Positions 46,776 through 57,719 of a stretch of DNA of 64,000 bases are shown here, one piece after another. Each line of letters begins with the position of its first letter. Position 1 is the first letter of the stretch. The notes beneath the pieces were generated by a model. That model saw only the letters and a program-made list of their open reading frames with translations. It searched no databases and was not told the DNA's origin. Source of the DNA: Kingdonia uniflora (Eukaryota; Streptophyta; Magnoliopsida; Ranunculales; Circaeasteraceae); contig JACGCM010001209.1 in the NCBI GenBank assembly GCA_014058105.1, forward strand, positions 1 through 64,000. Direction: 5' to 3'. The position numbers were made by a program, and so were the translations under genes.

Positions 46776-48968
46776 TTAGGGAGTGTTAAGATCTCCACAA
46801 TCAAACTCTGCCCTCTTCAGCAGTATTCTAGCCAAGAATGCTGAGAGCAGTTCGTCCCTTAAGTAGTTGATCACTTTCCCGCTACTCTGCTGTATTTTCC
46901 CCACCATATATGCTGTACTTATAAGCTCAAAACTTCTCCATCTCCTCTCTTTACCAAACTTCTCCAAACCTTTCTTGATCCTTCTACTTTCTTCTTCGAT
47001 ACCAACATCTTCACTGTCAGATGGGATTCGACACAAGGCTTCGGCAAGACACCTAGCTAAAATGATGCCATCCTCTAATGCCGAACACGCACCCTGACCA
47101 ATGTCTGGAGTCATAGGATGGAGTGCATCCCCTGCTACACAAACATTTTCTTTATAGGTATTTCCCCATAAAACATTTAAGGGAGATCGAAACCTTAATG
47201 GATTGGAAGTCATGCTTTCCAAGTCTGTTTGTTCTACGATACCCACTATTTCTTTAGGTACTTTACCAAGATTGCTTAACACAAACTGCTTCAACTTAAT
47301 TGGGTCGTCTTCGAAGTCTTTATCTAAAATTAGCACAATAGATACAGGTAAGATTATTGAGAAGATGCTGGGAATGACTGTAAAAAAGGACTTAAATACT
47401 TACCTTCGATAGAAGACGGGGTATTATATGTGAAAAACCAATACATTATCTTTCGATTACAAGGCATGAATCCAGATCGAAAACCATCTCCAAAAAACTG
47501 CAAGAACGTAGGTCCAAAACTGTGGTCATCTTTATAATGTGCAGTGCCCCGGATTGCTGATCGCCCAGTAAATAATGGCTTCTTAAGACCTAGCCATTTA
47601 GCTACCACAGAGTTCACTCCATCACAGCCAATTAACACCTGAAAATCCGAAAGGAAGTAGTCATGAATTTGTATTCTTAAAACGAGTTTTCAGTCTTTAT
47701 ATAGACCATCGCGTCAGAGAGCGTTGACTTAAGAGGTGTACAGTATTTTGCGGCATAGTGAGCTTTTGTGGCCTAACCCAGTAGGGGTTTTCCTCCATTT
47801 TTCAGGGTTTCAAGGGAAATACGTTGCTTATATGACCGATGAATTAGTTCTTTCATCATCTGCATGATTTCCATGTTGCCTTATATAGCTATATAGTAAT
47901 GGCATCCATTTGTTCGAACGATTTTGGTTGCGAAGTTCATAATCAGAAAAAGTGTCAGATGACAAGCTCATGAAATTGTGGATTGCAAAATAAATGCATA
48001 GTATGTGTATACACCTAGGATTTGATATGAGTAGAGGTGTAGCACTAGCATTAATATGCAAAATTCATTTTGTGTGTATAAACAGGGGTGAATTTATTAG
48101 TCAACTCTGTCGAATGACATAATTTTGTTTGAATTGGTAAATATCGTTCCATGGAAGCTTACATTAGTGTAAAGGAGAGATTACCTTAGTCTTGAGAATG
48201 GATCCATCAGCCAAATGCACCAGTTTAAAATGACCATCTTCTTCAATGGAAACAACTTTAGAGCCGAACCTGATTGTGCCAGATGGCAACTCTTTCTCTA
48301 GAGCTTCAAGTAATACCTTCCTTCCAGTACAACGAACTTCGTGATCTCCCCTGCATCACCACTCATATCGTTATGGCTTAAACTAGTATAGTCATATACC
48401 ATAGCTAAAGATACAATACACACTCATCTATACATTACTCTCATGCTAAATCAGTGAGGGAAAAAACTTACTTTTTGCTTTTGGCGATAAATGACATTTG
48501 TGAGGTAAGAGCACCTGAAACTGTGGATGAGGCAACTATTCTGCAATATTTGAGTTCCGAAGTTAGGATTTTTTTTAACCAAATCGTATCTGGAGAGTGA
48601 GAGAGATAGGTCATTAGGGATCAAAGGATACATTGTAGTTTAGTATATACCCTTCCAGAAGGTCATGTTGATTCCTTAGGGATTCGCTAATGCCTAAGGC
48701 ATCTAAAGCCTTCCAAGCATTAGTCCAAGTTGTAAATGCGAATCCAGATATCCTCAACCCATCCCAAGATTCCAAAACCAAGCTTTTCAATCCCAACCTA
48801 TAAAACAAGAGTACAACTTTATATGTATAACTTTCTGGTTTACTTAATTACTTACAAACTCAAAACAAGAAGAATGGAAAGAGATAAAAACTTGTGAAGC
48901 CCTAAGGAAGTGGTGAGACCAGCAATGCCCGCGCCGATGATAATGATATCTTCAGCCTCCAACTCCAT
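46776..48968 (-). CDS. MO1: FAD-dependent monooxygenase, MO1 type
   Basis: Six exons with GT..AG introns: 48968-48892, 48797-48651, 48540-48472, 48350-48185, 47638-47404, 47323-46776. Together 1,242 nt encode 413 aa with every phase consistent. The ATG at 48968 gives [20 protein letters not shown], the Rossmann GxGxxG FAD site. [17 protein letters not shown] (exon 5) is the DG motif. [20 protein letters not shown] (exon 6) is the GD motif that binds the FAD ribityl chain. This is the flavoprotein hydroxylase family of plant MO1/MO2, related to salicylate hydroxylase and zeaxanthin epoxidase; the plant substrate is unsettled. Length matches MO1 (~400 aa). There are no stops or frameshifts, so the gene appears functional despite transposons on both sides. 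Confidence 0.95.
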
Positions 48969-49011
48969 TATTTCTAATGTAAGTGTTTTTATGTATGAAG
49001 GGGAATGGTGT

Positions 49012-49022
49012 CTTTATAAATG
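49012..49022 (-). promoter_or_regulatory. Probable TATA box of the monooxygenase gene
   Basis: Read on the minus strand, CATTTATAAAG lies about 45-55 bp before the ATG at 48968, leaving a short leader of some 15-25 nt. Position and sequence fit a plant core promoter; not otherwise tested. Confidence 0.5.
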
Positions 49023-49786
49023 TGTCCGTAGAAAATATTAGAGGTCAGCAATGATTTCACTTAGAGAAAACTCCAAAAGGATGACTGCTAAGTGCTACTA
49101 CTTTATGTATTTTCTCTATTTAAGTAGTCCAAGTTTATCTTCTTATTATTATTATTATGAATAAAAACAACATTGGGAAAATGACATTTCCAAAAATGCA
49201 CTGTTTCAGGACTGCAGTTCTCATACTTCTTGACTTGTTTCAATGCTGCCTATGAGGCTATGACACAAGGCTGAGTTCATAAAAAAAAATTGAAATGCCC
49301 TTTATACCTTAACCTTACTACGGGTTTGATTAATTTGATCTTATTAAGCTGAAAGTAGGGCATGTCTGCTTCTTCTTCATAATATTGTAATATTTGATTA
49401 TCTCAATAAATTGCTTACCTTTTGCAACAACAACTAAAATGCTTCAAAGGTTGTTGAAAGAGCCTGGTTGTCGTGGGAAATGGGGTGTATTCTTACCCGC
49501 AAGGGTTCTCCACTTCCTCCAAATCTCGTGCTTGTCGTGGTTGATTGGTTTTTCATTCTTGTTCAACTTTTTTTGTCTTGCAATTCCATGTATCGCTCTA
49601 GGACTTGGATTAAGATTAGATGCATTATCCCCAAGACTAGTAATATGACAGATTTGTTAGGGAAAATCTATACTATGTTACCTCTGCAGCATATTTCGAA
49701 AGCAGAGATTAATGGAATTAGACCAGCAACAGTAACAAGATGAACTGGAGGTACCGAAATGATGATCGTAGATGCTGAGTCGAGGA
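49023..49786. other. Monooxygenase upstream region and unassigned sequence
   Basis: The promoter side of the monooxygenase gene, with a TTA/ATT microsatellite at ~49140-49158. From 49390 to 49740 there are overlapping short open stretches on the plus strand without recognisable domains. Confidence 0.35.
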
Positions 49787-50400
49787 CTAGGTCTCTATCT
49801 TTAAGATGTTTCGCCGCACTGCCCTTTGCAAACAGTTGATTGCTGCGTCGCCTCCAGGATAAAACAACAGATTAGGAACTTCTCTTGCAAGGAAGAAGGG
49901 CCTTCGTATGATTTGCACTTTCAATTGGTTTACTCGGATTCTAGACTCTTGATTATATTGAAGAGAGGAGAAGAACTGTGTATTCGATGAATTGATAAAA
50001 CTAAGGCACAGTTTTTCTTTATATAGAGCAAGTTCGAAATGGTAACAAAAGTTAATGGTGGGACACATCATCAAAAACGTTCGAAACGGAAGTGAAATGT
50101 TTATGACTTAATTACGAAACAGTTACATTTGAGGAATTCAAAAAACGGAAAAGTTCAGTTCGAATATGCTCGGTTCAAATTTGGTCTTCTGGGAACTCCA
50201 TATCGAAATAGACTCAGTTCGAATTTGGTCTCCTGGTAACTCCAGGTCGAAAAGACTTGATTAGAAATGATCAAGGTCGAGATCGAATGGACTCAATTCG
50301 AATTGGTCCAACTGGTCTAGGTCGAATAGAATTGGTTTTGGCAAAATCAATTCTTTCATAGAAGCCCAAGTTCGAGGCCCAAGCTCCTGATACCCGCCCC
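49787..50400 (-). repeat. LTR-like repeat with TTCGAAT units
   Basis: On the minus strand a purine tract GGGTGGGGGCGGGT (about 50391-50404) precedes TATCAGGAGCTTGGGCC, then repeated (A/T)TTCGA-containing units (50150-50340; GTTCGAATTTGGTCTCCTGG and relatives). A possible TATA (TCTATATAAAG, ~50016-50026) follows, then a CCTGGAGGCGACGCAGCAATC end. This is the layout of PPT, U3, R and U5 of a solo or truncated LTR. No TSD was found, so the class is tentative. Confidence 0.45.
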
Positions 50401-50780
50401 CACCCAACATAGTGAATAAAAGACCTAGGTTATATCAATGAAACAAACTACTCTTCCAAGCAATGTGGGACTAAAGAAGCCACATATAGTTTTGGAGATA
50501 TAAAACCCAACACGATTAACAATAAGCATTAGTAAATATGTTCAGGTCTCATTCTGGGAAATGTGTTGGGAATATACTTGAAAAAATTAGGGTTTCCGCA
50601 TCATACTTAGCAAACTGCAATTGTATCATCTCAGGCTTGGACACTTGGTGGTAGCTTTTAAGTTTTTGCTGTTTTGGATAGTAAAGCGGTTTTTAATGCT
50701 TTAGAGTCTTGCAAAGCTTTATTGAAATTCCTAGCTAAGTGGAGTCTAATAAGCCTCAAATAAATATGCTATAATACCAT

Positions 50781-52112
50781 GGGGGAGGATTCGCCTACAC
50801 TCTCCCTTTGCTACACTTTCTTCCCACCTCTCATTTTGCCAACTCAACTGCCCACTCAGCTCTCCATCTCTCCCACTTAGCCGACCAAAAAAGAAAAAAA
50901 AACTCACTTTATCTCTCCACACAACTCACTCTCTCTCTCCACTCAACTCACTCTCTCTCTCACTCGTCGAAACTTACTCACTCACTCAGTCGCTCTCTCT
51001 CTCGCTCTCACTCACTGAGTCTCGAGCTCACTCACCGTGTCTCTCTCCACAGAGCTCAACAACGTACTCTCTGTCGACTTACTCTCTTTATCGATTTCAG
51101 TCGATGTCACTCACTCCGTGTAGTCCTCCGATAACTCCTCGCTCTCACTCAGTCTCTCACTCACTCTCTCTTTCTCTCACTCTCTCTCTAGTGTCGAGTA
51201 CAATTAATTTGTCGAAACATAAACTTCGTCGAATATATTGTCGAGAAGTTCATGTTTCGACAATTTAGTAGTCTTTATTGTTGGAAAATACAAAGGAGAA
51301 TTTGGTTTTCTTTTTGTTTGAATGATGGAACTAAGTGTTTTTAGTCCCACATTGGATATGAGGGAAACTCAAGGAAACAAAAAGGAAACAATGTGTAGAA
51401 TTCGACAAAAATGAAATTTATTGTCTAAGTCAAATTTTTAACATTCGACAATTTGTCGAATTGTTAGAGGATTCGACAATAATTGTTGAATTGTTAGAGG
51501 TGTCGATAATAAATTGTTGAATTGTTAGAGGATTCGACAATAAATTGTTGAATAGTTAGAGGATTCAACAATAAATTGTTGAATTGTTAGAGGATTCGAC
51601 AAGAAATTGTCGAATTCTAACCATTCGACAATTTATGACGGAGGTTTCAACTAACATCTCCAAGCTTGTAACTGAGGCGAAATCTTATACTTGATTGTGA
51701 CGGATAGGTTCTGTTGTTTGGGATGAAATCCACAAAGAGACTGAGTTGACAGAGAGAGTGAGTTATTGAGTTCAGTGGAGACCGGGACACGATGAGTGAG
51801 TTCGAGATTGAGAGAGAGAGAGAGAGAGCGACGAGTTGTCAGAGTGATGCAAGCGAGAGAGAGAGAGGGTTGAGTGACAGAGTTGAGAGAGAGAGAGAGT
51901 CGAATGGAAAGAGAGTGAGTCAAGTGGAGAGAGAGAGAGTTGAGTGATAGAGTTGAGAGAGAGAGTTTTTTTTTTTTTTTTTAGTCGCCAAATAGAGAGC
52001 TGATTGGGAGAGAGAGAGATGTTGAGTGGGCAGCTGAGTTGGAGAGATGAGTGGTGAGAGGAGAGTGTAGCGGGTGTGTAGCAAGAAAAGGAGTGTAGGC
52101 GAATCCTCTCCC
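50781..52112. mobile_element. Mutator-like foldback element, 1,332 bp
   Basis: Perfect 9-bp target duplications TAATACCAT (50772-50780 and 52113-52121), the hallmark of MULEs. Ends are GGGGGAGGATTCGCCTACAC at left and, reverse-complemented, GGGAGAGGATTCGCCTACAC at right. Long imperfect TIRs of ~350 bp follow, CT-rich on the left and GA-rich on the right. The centre has a short hairpin around GTCGAAACATAAACTTC..GAAGTTCATGTTTCGAC (51212-51263) and a ~33-bp tandem array (51460-51620). No transposase, so non-autonomous. Confidence 0.95.
51460..51620 (+). repeat. ~33-bp tandem array inside the MULE
   Basis: About five imperfect copies of AATTGTTGAATTGTTAGAGG followed by ATTCGACAATA. Each unit contains inverted TTCGACAA/TTGTTGAA pairs, so the array can itself fold. 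Confidence 0.88.
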
Positions 52113-52973
52113 TAATACCATTTAGAATTAGTCCCATCAATTACATTTTCTAATTGTGAGAAAATAAGTGAAAGTTATACATGGGCTCCTCTCTCAATAT
52201 ATATGGTCATTTGTAATTCAGGCACCCTTCCTCTTCGCCCTTACTTTACATGATTCAAATCTATCATTCAGGCTTATGAAATTTCTCAATCTGTGATTTT
52301 ACAACAATAAAAGGACCCAAATCAATTCCATGGAGTCTTAGTTTGTACATATGCATCAAACCATTACCGGACTTTGCTCCAAGACTTCTTTCCCGTTAAT
52401 TCCATCCTTCAAAGTTTTGAAATATATTTCATAGTTTTTCTCACGGGGAGGATTTCCTGATCAACCGTGAATGGTTCACTGAACGGAACCACACTTCTAA
52501 CCTGCACATAAATAGTAGCTCTTAGCAGGGCACGACATCTTTAATTAAATGGAGCATCTTTCTTCGCTAGTTTATAATTGTTATTAGAGCATTGAAATAA
52601 AAGGAAGGCTGTATTCTTTACGGCAATTTGAGATGTTTTATCATGTCAAGGGTGGGTATGGAATGGCACCCATGTTATGACTATCTCTTGGCTGCAACTT
52701 TTTGTTCAATTAGTATCCACTCATTTTCTGCAAATGGTTTTTCTTCACGATCAAGGTGTTTTTAACATATATCGTTTGGTTGTGTACGATTCTCTAGATT
52801 CTATTAAATAATTAATATTAAATTTATCTCAATAGATTCTCAATCCAAATTTTATCTTTAAGGTCTCTCGTTCCATATTTTAGTATGGCGGTTTTCTTCA
52901 TTTTCAACTTAGAAACACAAAACAAAAACGGAAAGTGATGTTTTTCAATGATTTTCCCGACAAACCAAACACG
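52113..52973. other. Non-coding; contains dispersed unit at 52318-52560
   Basis: 52318-52560 is the second copy of the unit at 35574-35800 (TGGAGTCTTAGTTTGTACAT, CAAAGTTTTGAAATATATTT, GGGCACGACATC). The rest is unassigned. Confidence 0.5.
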
Positions 52974-53967
52974 GGGAAATTGTTCCCCAAATAAAGTTGT
53001 ATATTTAATTTTGCTCCCTTGAATCAGCAAATATTGTGGTCTACCCCCACTTCCTCTATTCTCCCCGGAGTATGTGAATTTGACATGACTAGTCCAACTT
53101 TGAATTAATACCAAGACTACCTTTGACTTCCTAACTACTCACATTTTACTGTCCAAAGCGTAATGACACGTGTCTTAATTACAACCAACCATTAATATTT
53201 TGAATTAACGGTTCAGATTAAAACATATTCCACCATCGATCTAGTGTCATGTAATCAGAACCGAGGGTCATAAACAACTCCTAACAGTCGTTCTTGGGAG
53301 GGCGGGAGACTTAACTTATTTCCCCCCTTTTTACATATTTCCAAATCTCACATCTTTCTCTTTCATTCTCGTATCATGGAAACCCTAGGTTTCGTTTCTC
53401 TCTCTCTCTCTCTATGTCGTTTCTCTATCACAAATTAGACAAATTTCAAACTGTAAAATTTGATGACTCAATTTAGTTTTGCGTCCCATAAAATTGTCTG
53501 CAATTTGTCATTACCCCCCAAAGCTTGAAACAATGTTCTAATGGCAGCAACAAAAAATCTCAAAACCTAAAAATTTGTTTAAGTAATGGCCAATATATGC
53601 TTACCTGAGACGATTCATCGCCACCACCAATTTCATTATTCAAAAATTTGGAACTAAAGACTTTAGAAATGAGGGAGAAGAAGTAGTCTTAAATTTAGAG
53701 ATGGGCTATTATTTTTTTACAGATCTCGAGACATCAATTCTTAAAAGAAGAACTGTATAAGAGAGAGGTATGGTTTAAGAAATTTTAAACCAAGGATAGT
53801 CTTGATAGTTTATCTAAGTTAGACTAGTCAAGTCAAGTCAACCTTTTGAACCGAGCGAAAAGAAATGAAGTAGGGGGTAGACCATAATATTGGGCGGTTC
53901 GAGGGGGCAAAATTAAATTTGTCTATTTATTTGTGGGGTATAGTCTAAATCGCTCTTATATTTTCCC
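52974..53967. mobile_element. Long-TIR element, ~1 kb (candidate)
   Basis: About 190 bp at the two ends are imperfect inverted repeats. Left TTTAATTTTGCTCCCTTGAA, TGGTCTACCCCC, TGACTAGTC and CAAGACTA match the reverse complement of the right end (TTTAATTTTGCCCCCTCGAA, TGGTCTACCCCC, TGACTAGTC, CAAGACTA). Exact ends and TSD were not resolved. The centre (about 53340-53460) looks like a plant gene 5' leader, with CATGGAAACCCTAGG and a CT microsatellite, so a captured promoter or UTR fragment is possible. Confidence 0.65.
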
Positions 53968-54434
53968 TTCATTTTATTAAATCAATCAAAGACATAATGT
54001 CACTAACCAGGTAAGTTTATGTAAGTTTATTGGAATGAAGTATAAATGGTGTAAAAAATTTACCTCAAATGTCTTCACATGCGTATGGGCTTCCAAGAAC
54101 AGCAACACATATGCGAGGGACTTCTTCCCTCGAGATTTTTCCTTGTATATATCATGTGACAGATAAGTACTTGTTAGAGAAGGTGTAATACCTATGAACT
54201 ATTTCCTAGCATTAAAGACATGCCTAGATAATATTTTGTATTTGATACTTGAACAATATAGCCATTGAATGAATGTGCATAGCGTAATATCGTCTCCCTC
54301 GGTTAATGCACAAGGCCTTATTATTGTGTATGGAATTTCACTTTCCCGAATCAAATCCTCTCCCTGTTATACAAAATGAGTTCACAAAACTATTTTTTTA
54401 CCAAATTATGTTTGTGCTAAATCTATAGTATAAC
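53968..54434. other. Unassigned AT-rich sequence
   Basis: No gene or repeat recognised. Confidence 0.35.
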
Positions 54435-54809
54435 TGTTAAAAACTATGTGCGTGGAAACAAAATTAACTTTGATTAATACTAAGTTCTCTCAATTGCATA
54501 AAATAAAAGTCAAAAGACCCAGGGTTTATGAAATTTACCCCAAACTCTATTATCTGATCTCTCTCTAAGGCTAAACATTTTCTCTTATTAAAACCAACAT
54601 ACTAAATAAACTAAACTCATGTTTTTTTTATATAGGAGAAGACACCTAACACAAATAGAAACCCTAGCTTGACTCTAATTAGGAGACTTCTCCTAAATAT
54701 AATACAATTAAAAATAAATAACAAGAACTAAAAAAGAGGGTGCGCACATGATATAAGAAACGTGTTATGCGTGGTCGTGGGTACGACTACGTGACTTATC
54801 AACACTCCT

Positions 54810-55037
54810 CTAAGAAGAATTAATTCGACCACAAATTTTACAACTCGATATAATCCTCGTAATTAAAAATGGATCAAACTTTGGAAAAACTTCTTCTGAA
54901 ACCCAAGAATCATCTTCAGTGTTGCAACCATCTTTGAGAGAGACCTTGCAACGTGGAGAACGGCCGTTGTTGTTGGTAACCCCGCGACCTATCAACTCTT
55001 CTCTGCTACGAAAAATTCGATCACGAATTTTGAACAA
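54810..55037 (-). pseudogene. Third open stretch of the pol-less LTR element
   Basis: 75 codons, MFKIRDRIFRSREELIGRGV with a Cys-containing end (SSCKICGRINSS), directly before the polypurine tract and 3' LTR. Not recognised; may be the remnant of a longer frame. Confidence 0.3.
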
Positions 55038-55619
55038 TGAGGTATCCCAGGTAGTATGACAAATCCCAAACCTACCATGGTACTTGCCATACCCAATAAC
55101 TCTACACGCAAAACAACATACTTTGTTAAAAAAAACCTTTGGAAAGATCTTCTAGATTTCCCAAAAACCTAGACATCACTGTACATGAATGGTTACCAGA
55201 CTCGTTCCAAAAAGGATCAACAACCTCGTCGTTCTCCGCTATCATGGGTTTAGCTACGTTCTATTTATCTGCCATATGTAAAGGTATGATATTTGTCGTG
55301 AACAAATCTACCTTCGTTAGCGTATCCCGTATCACAATTTGAGTCATCGGTGTAACTATGGATCCTACCCCTGCTGTAACAAATGTAACTGCAGTGGGAG
55401 TGTCCACCGGTGGTGGTGACTTTGCTTGTATCATCTGCAAATTGTTGGGTGGCACTTGTTGGTGGTTGGACCTATGTGTGAGCTAGTTGTTGCTGCCTGG
55501 AACTGATTTGGGGCCCGATTAGCCACTTACAGTGGGCGTTTCATATGAGTTGGAGTTGCCATTGACGTAACCTCATTAATACCCATTGTTGGTATGATCG
55601 CGTTGCGACCTATAACTAT

Positions 55620-56129
55620 CTACTTCGGTTGTGGAGTCATCGGATCTCTGGTGCTTTTAGACACCGTATGTTGAATGGACTTCTTTACTGGTGATGGTGG
55701 GTTGGTCGAAGAAGAGGTGGTGGTCTCCATTGTTGATGTTGCAGGTGGGAGGTAAGTTGTTGTAACAGTTGGTGGGAGGTGAAGATAGATGGGCTGGGCC
55801 TGTGTCTCCCCATATGAGTTGATGACTTGGACCCAGTTTCCAGTTGGTTTTATTTGGTGCGGCACATGCCCTGTACATGACCTTACTAAAGGCATGCCGT
55901 TGTTCGTGTTAACTGTGCCTCTGCCCATGCCTTGGTTTATTTGAGTTGTGCCCTTCCCGATGCCATACGCGCCATGACAGATGCCATTCTTGCCTCTGCC
56001 CATGCCTAGAGCTAAGAAACTCGTTCCCTGTCCAATGCATTGCATACCTATGCATGTGCCTTGTGGCGTGTTACAGCCCGTGAAGGTTACGTGTCTTGTG
56101 TTTGTGTTAAGCACGTGAGGGAAACTCAT
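55620..56129 (-). CDS. Second ORF of the pol-less LTR element: Gly/Met/Thr-rich
   Basis: 169 aa, open throughout. Residues ~18-75 repeat GMGRG/GIGKG/CIGQG-type units with regular Cys (CNTPQGTCIG, GICHGAYGIGKG). The C-terminal half is Pro/Thr/Ser-rich (LPPTVTTTYLPPATST, TTSSSTNPPSP). It might be a nucleic-acid-binding region equivalent to an RGG box, but no known domain is seen. Low complexity leaves open that it is not translated. Confidence 0.4.
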   Translation of the reverse strand: MSFPHVLNTNTRHVTFTGCNTPQGTCIGMQCIGQGTSFLALGMGRGKNGICHGAYGIGKGTTQINQGMGRGTVNTNNGMPLVRSCTGHVPHQIKPTGNWVQVINSYGETQAQPIYLHLPPTVTTTYLPPATSTMETTTSSSTNPPSPVKKSIQHTVSKSTRDPMTPQPK

Positions 56130-56277
56130 CTTTCCCGACTCTTCTCTGGTTTACTTCTGGAAACTCTAACGATGGTACGCCACTTTCCGGACTTCTTCGA
56201 CCTCAGAAACCTTCCCCGATGGTTCCATGCACGATTTGAACAACTCCGTTAGTCGTTAAATTCTCAAATATCGCAGT

Positions 56278-56841
56278 TTATATTTCGTGTTTCCTTGATT
56301 TCAAGGCGGACCCCGAGGATGCCTCGTTATAAACTTGCCGATCCACCACTCCGATTGGACTTGCGAGCACACCGATAATGCCAATAGTGTGTTTTTGTAT
56401 CGTTTCGCCTTCAACGAAACCCGCGATTTTGGAATTGCTACAAATTTTTTCTATAATTTCATATGCAAGTTCGTCGGTGCCAAATAAATCAACGATACCC
56501 CACTCCTCAACTTGTTCGACTCAGGGTATTGGTTTTGGGGTGGTGTTGATCTTATTCGGTTGAGTTTCCTGACGATTGGAATCGTTGATCATGTAAATCC
56601 CTCGCATAAAAGTCACAACCCCATCGTTGTCCTTTGATCGAGAACTCTCCGACATGTCTCCATCTTTCCTACCTACTATATCTATTACACGGTGAACCTC
56701 TCTCTTCGTCGTCTCTTCGAGGTGTTTCATCTTCAAGCCATCTCTAACGAATTTTTTCGAATCCTCCGTCACAACTCCCGTCTCCAACCTTACTACCTCA
56801 AGAATCGCACGAACATAGAAAACAAACCTAAAATCGCTCAT
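56278..56841 (-). pseudogene. First ORF of the pol-less LTR element, unknown family
   Basis: Starts MSDFRFVFYVRAILEVVRLE two bases inside the PBS edge. It runs 106 codons to a TGA (56521-56523), then stays open in the same frame for 80 codons (WGIVDLFGTDELAYEIIEKI, GFVEGETIQKHT) to TAA at 56278. Predicted helical and charged, as a capsid-like gag might be, but no zinc knuckle and no match to a gag family that I recognise. The position just after the PBS supports a gag role; the function is inferred only. Confidence 0.5.
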
Positions 56842-56907
56842 AGCTCTGGTACCAATTTGCTAAAAATTACATGTGTGAAAGCTAAATTAACTTTGATTAA
56901 TAAACAC

Positions 56908-57719
56908 CCCCGCTTAGCTTTATAACGAAAATTTGTCTTCGATCAATCTGTATATCTCAAGAAGGAGAAACTTTAACTGAGATCCAACTCATGGGGTGTG
57001 CTCATGAGTAACTTCTTTGCAATGACAACAGTTGCATCTCAAGCTCTTTAGTTACATTGTAACTCGTACAATATTGCATTCAAGTTGCATTGCAATAGAT
57101 TTGCCTGAAACTAAACTTGGCATCATGACAACGCGCCTCTAAATCTCTTCACCTGTTGGATGAGAAGAGTATGGGAACTTCTTCCCTATATCTCCGAGCA
57201 TACCCCAACGTATGATCTACTCATATGCAAAATGCTGGCGTGAAAAGAAAGAAAAAAGTAGCTCCAGACGCAAAGAGTGTTTCTGTAATAGGCCAAGGCA
57301 AAAACAAAAGATGTCACACGGAAAAAATGCCCATTCTGTCCGTCTATCCTACCAAACCAAGCTTAAATCATCTTCTCCCTATCTACCTTATTTTTCATTG
57401 GTTCGTAACACCATGGCTTGGGCTTTGGGACTTTACCTTCAAATGAAGCTAAAGTTCAAACCGTCAAAGGCTTCTTTCGGAAATAAAAGGTTGATCTAGG
57501 GGTATTATCGTATATTTTGTGATCTCTCTCCATCTGCTTTGCGTACGTTAGACTGTTGTAAACGATCATCTACCCTTCTCGATTCTACAATTTCAGATCC
57601 GCAAAAATCCAAATCCCTAAAAACTCTCTCTTCAATGATCCTTTGACTCATCCATGATTTGAATCAAATTCTAGAAATAGGGTTAGGGTTTCATTTCAAC
57701 TCAATTTAGGGCTGCAATT
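56908..57719. other. Unassigned, then phosphatase promoter and 5' UTR
   Basis: 56908-57210 begins CCCCCGCTTAGC and may be the pre-PPT end of another LTR element, which I could not settle. From about 57540 the sequence becomes the CT-rich leader of the phosphatase gene, with AGGGTTAGGGTTTC just before the ATG. Confidence 0.4.

Larger units (their letters stand above)
54435..56907 (-). mobile_element. Small LTR retroelement without pol
   Basis: The 3' LTR is 54435-54804 (370 bp), preceded on the minus strand by a purine tract CTTAGAGGAG (54805-54814). The PBS TGGTACCAGAGC (56843-56854) matches initiator-Met tRNA. A 5' LTR begins at 56858 with TGCTAAAAAT but matches the 3' LTR for only ~45 bp (shared AAATTAACTTTGATTAATA), then ends or diverges. 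The internal region is about 2 kb with three open stretches (below) and no protease, RT or integrase motif. A further LTR copy is at 32245-32553. It is a non-autonomous (LARD/TRIM-like) element with its own proteins. Confidence 0.8.

Noticed and set aside
51460..51620. CRISPR-like direct repeats
   Set aside because: Eukaryotic context, repeats are contiguous and imperfect with no unique spacers; they are a tandem array in a transposon.
50808..52140. Long Ser/Leu- and His-rich open frames
   Set aside because: Translations of CTCT/GAGA tracts in the MULE inverted repeats, not coding sequence.
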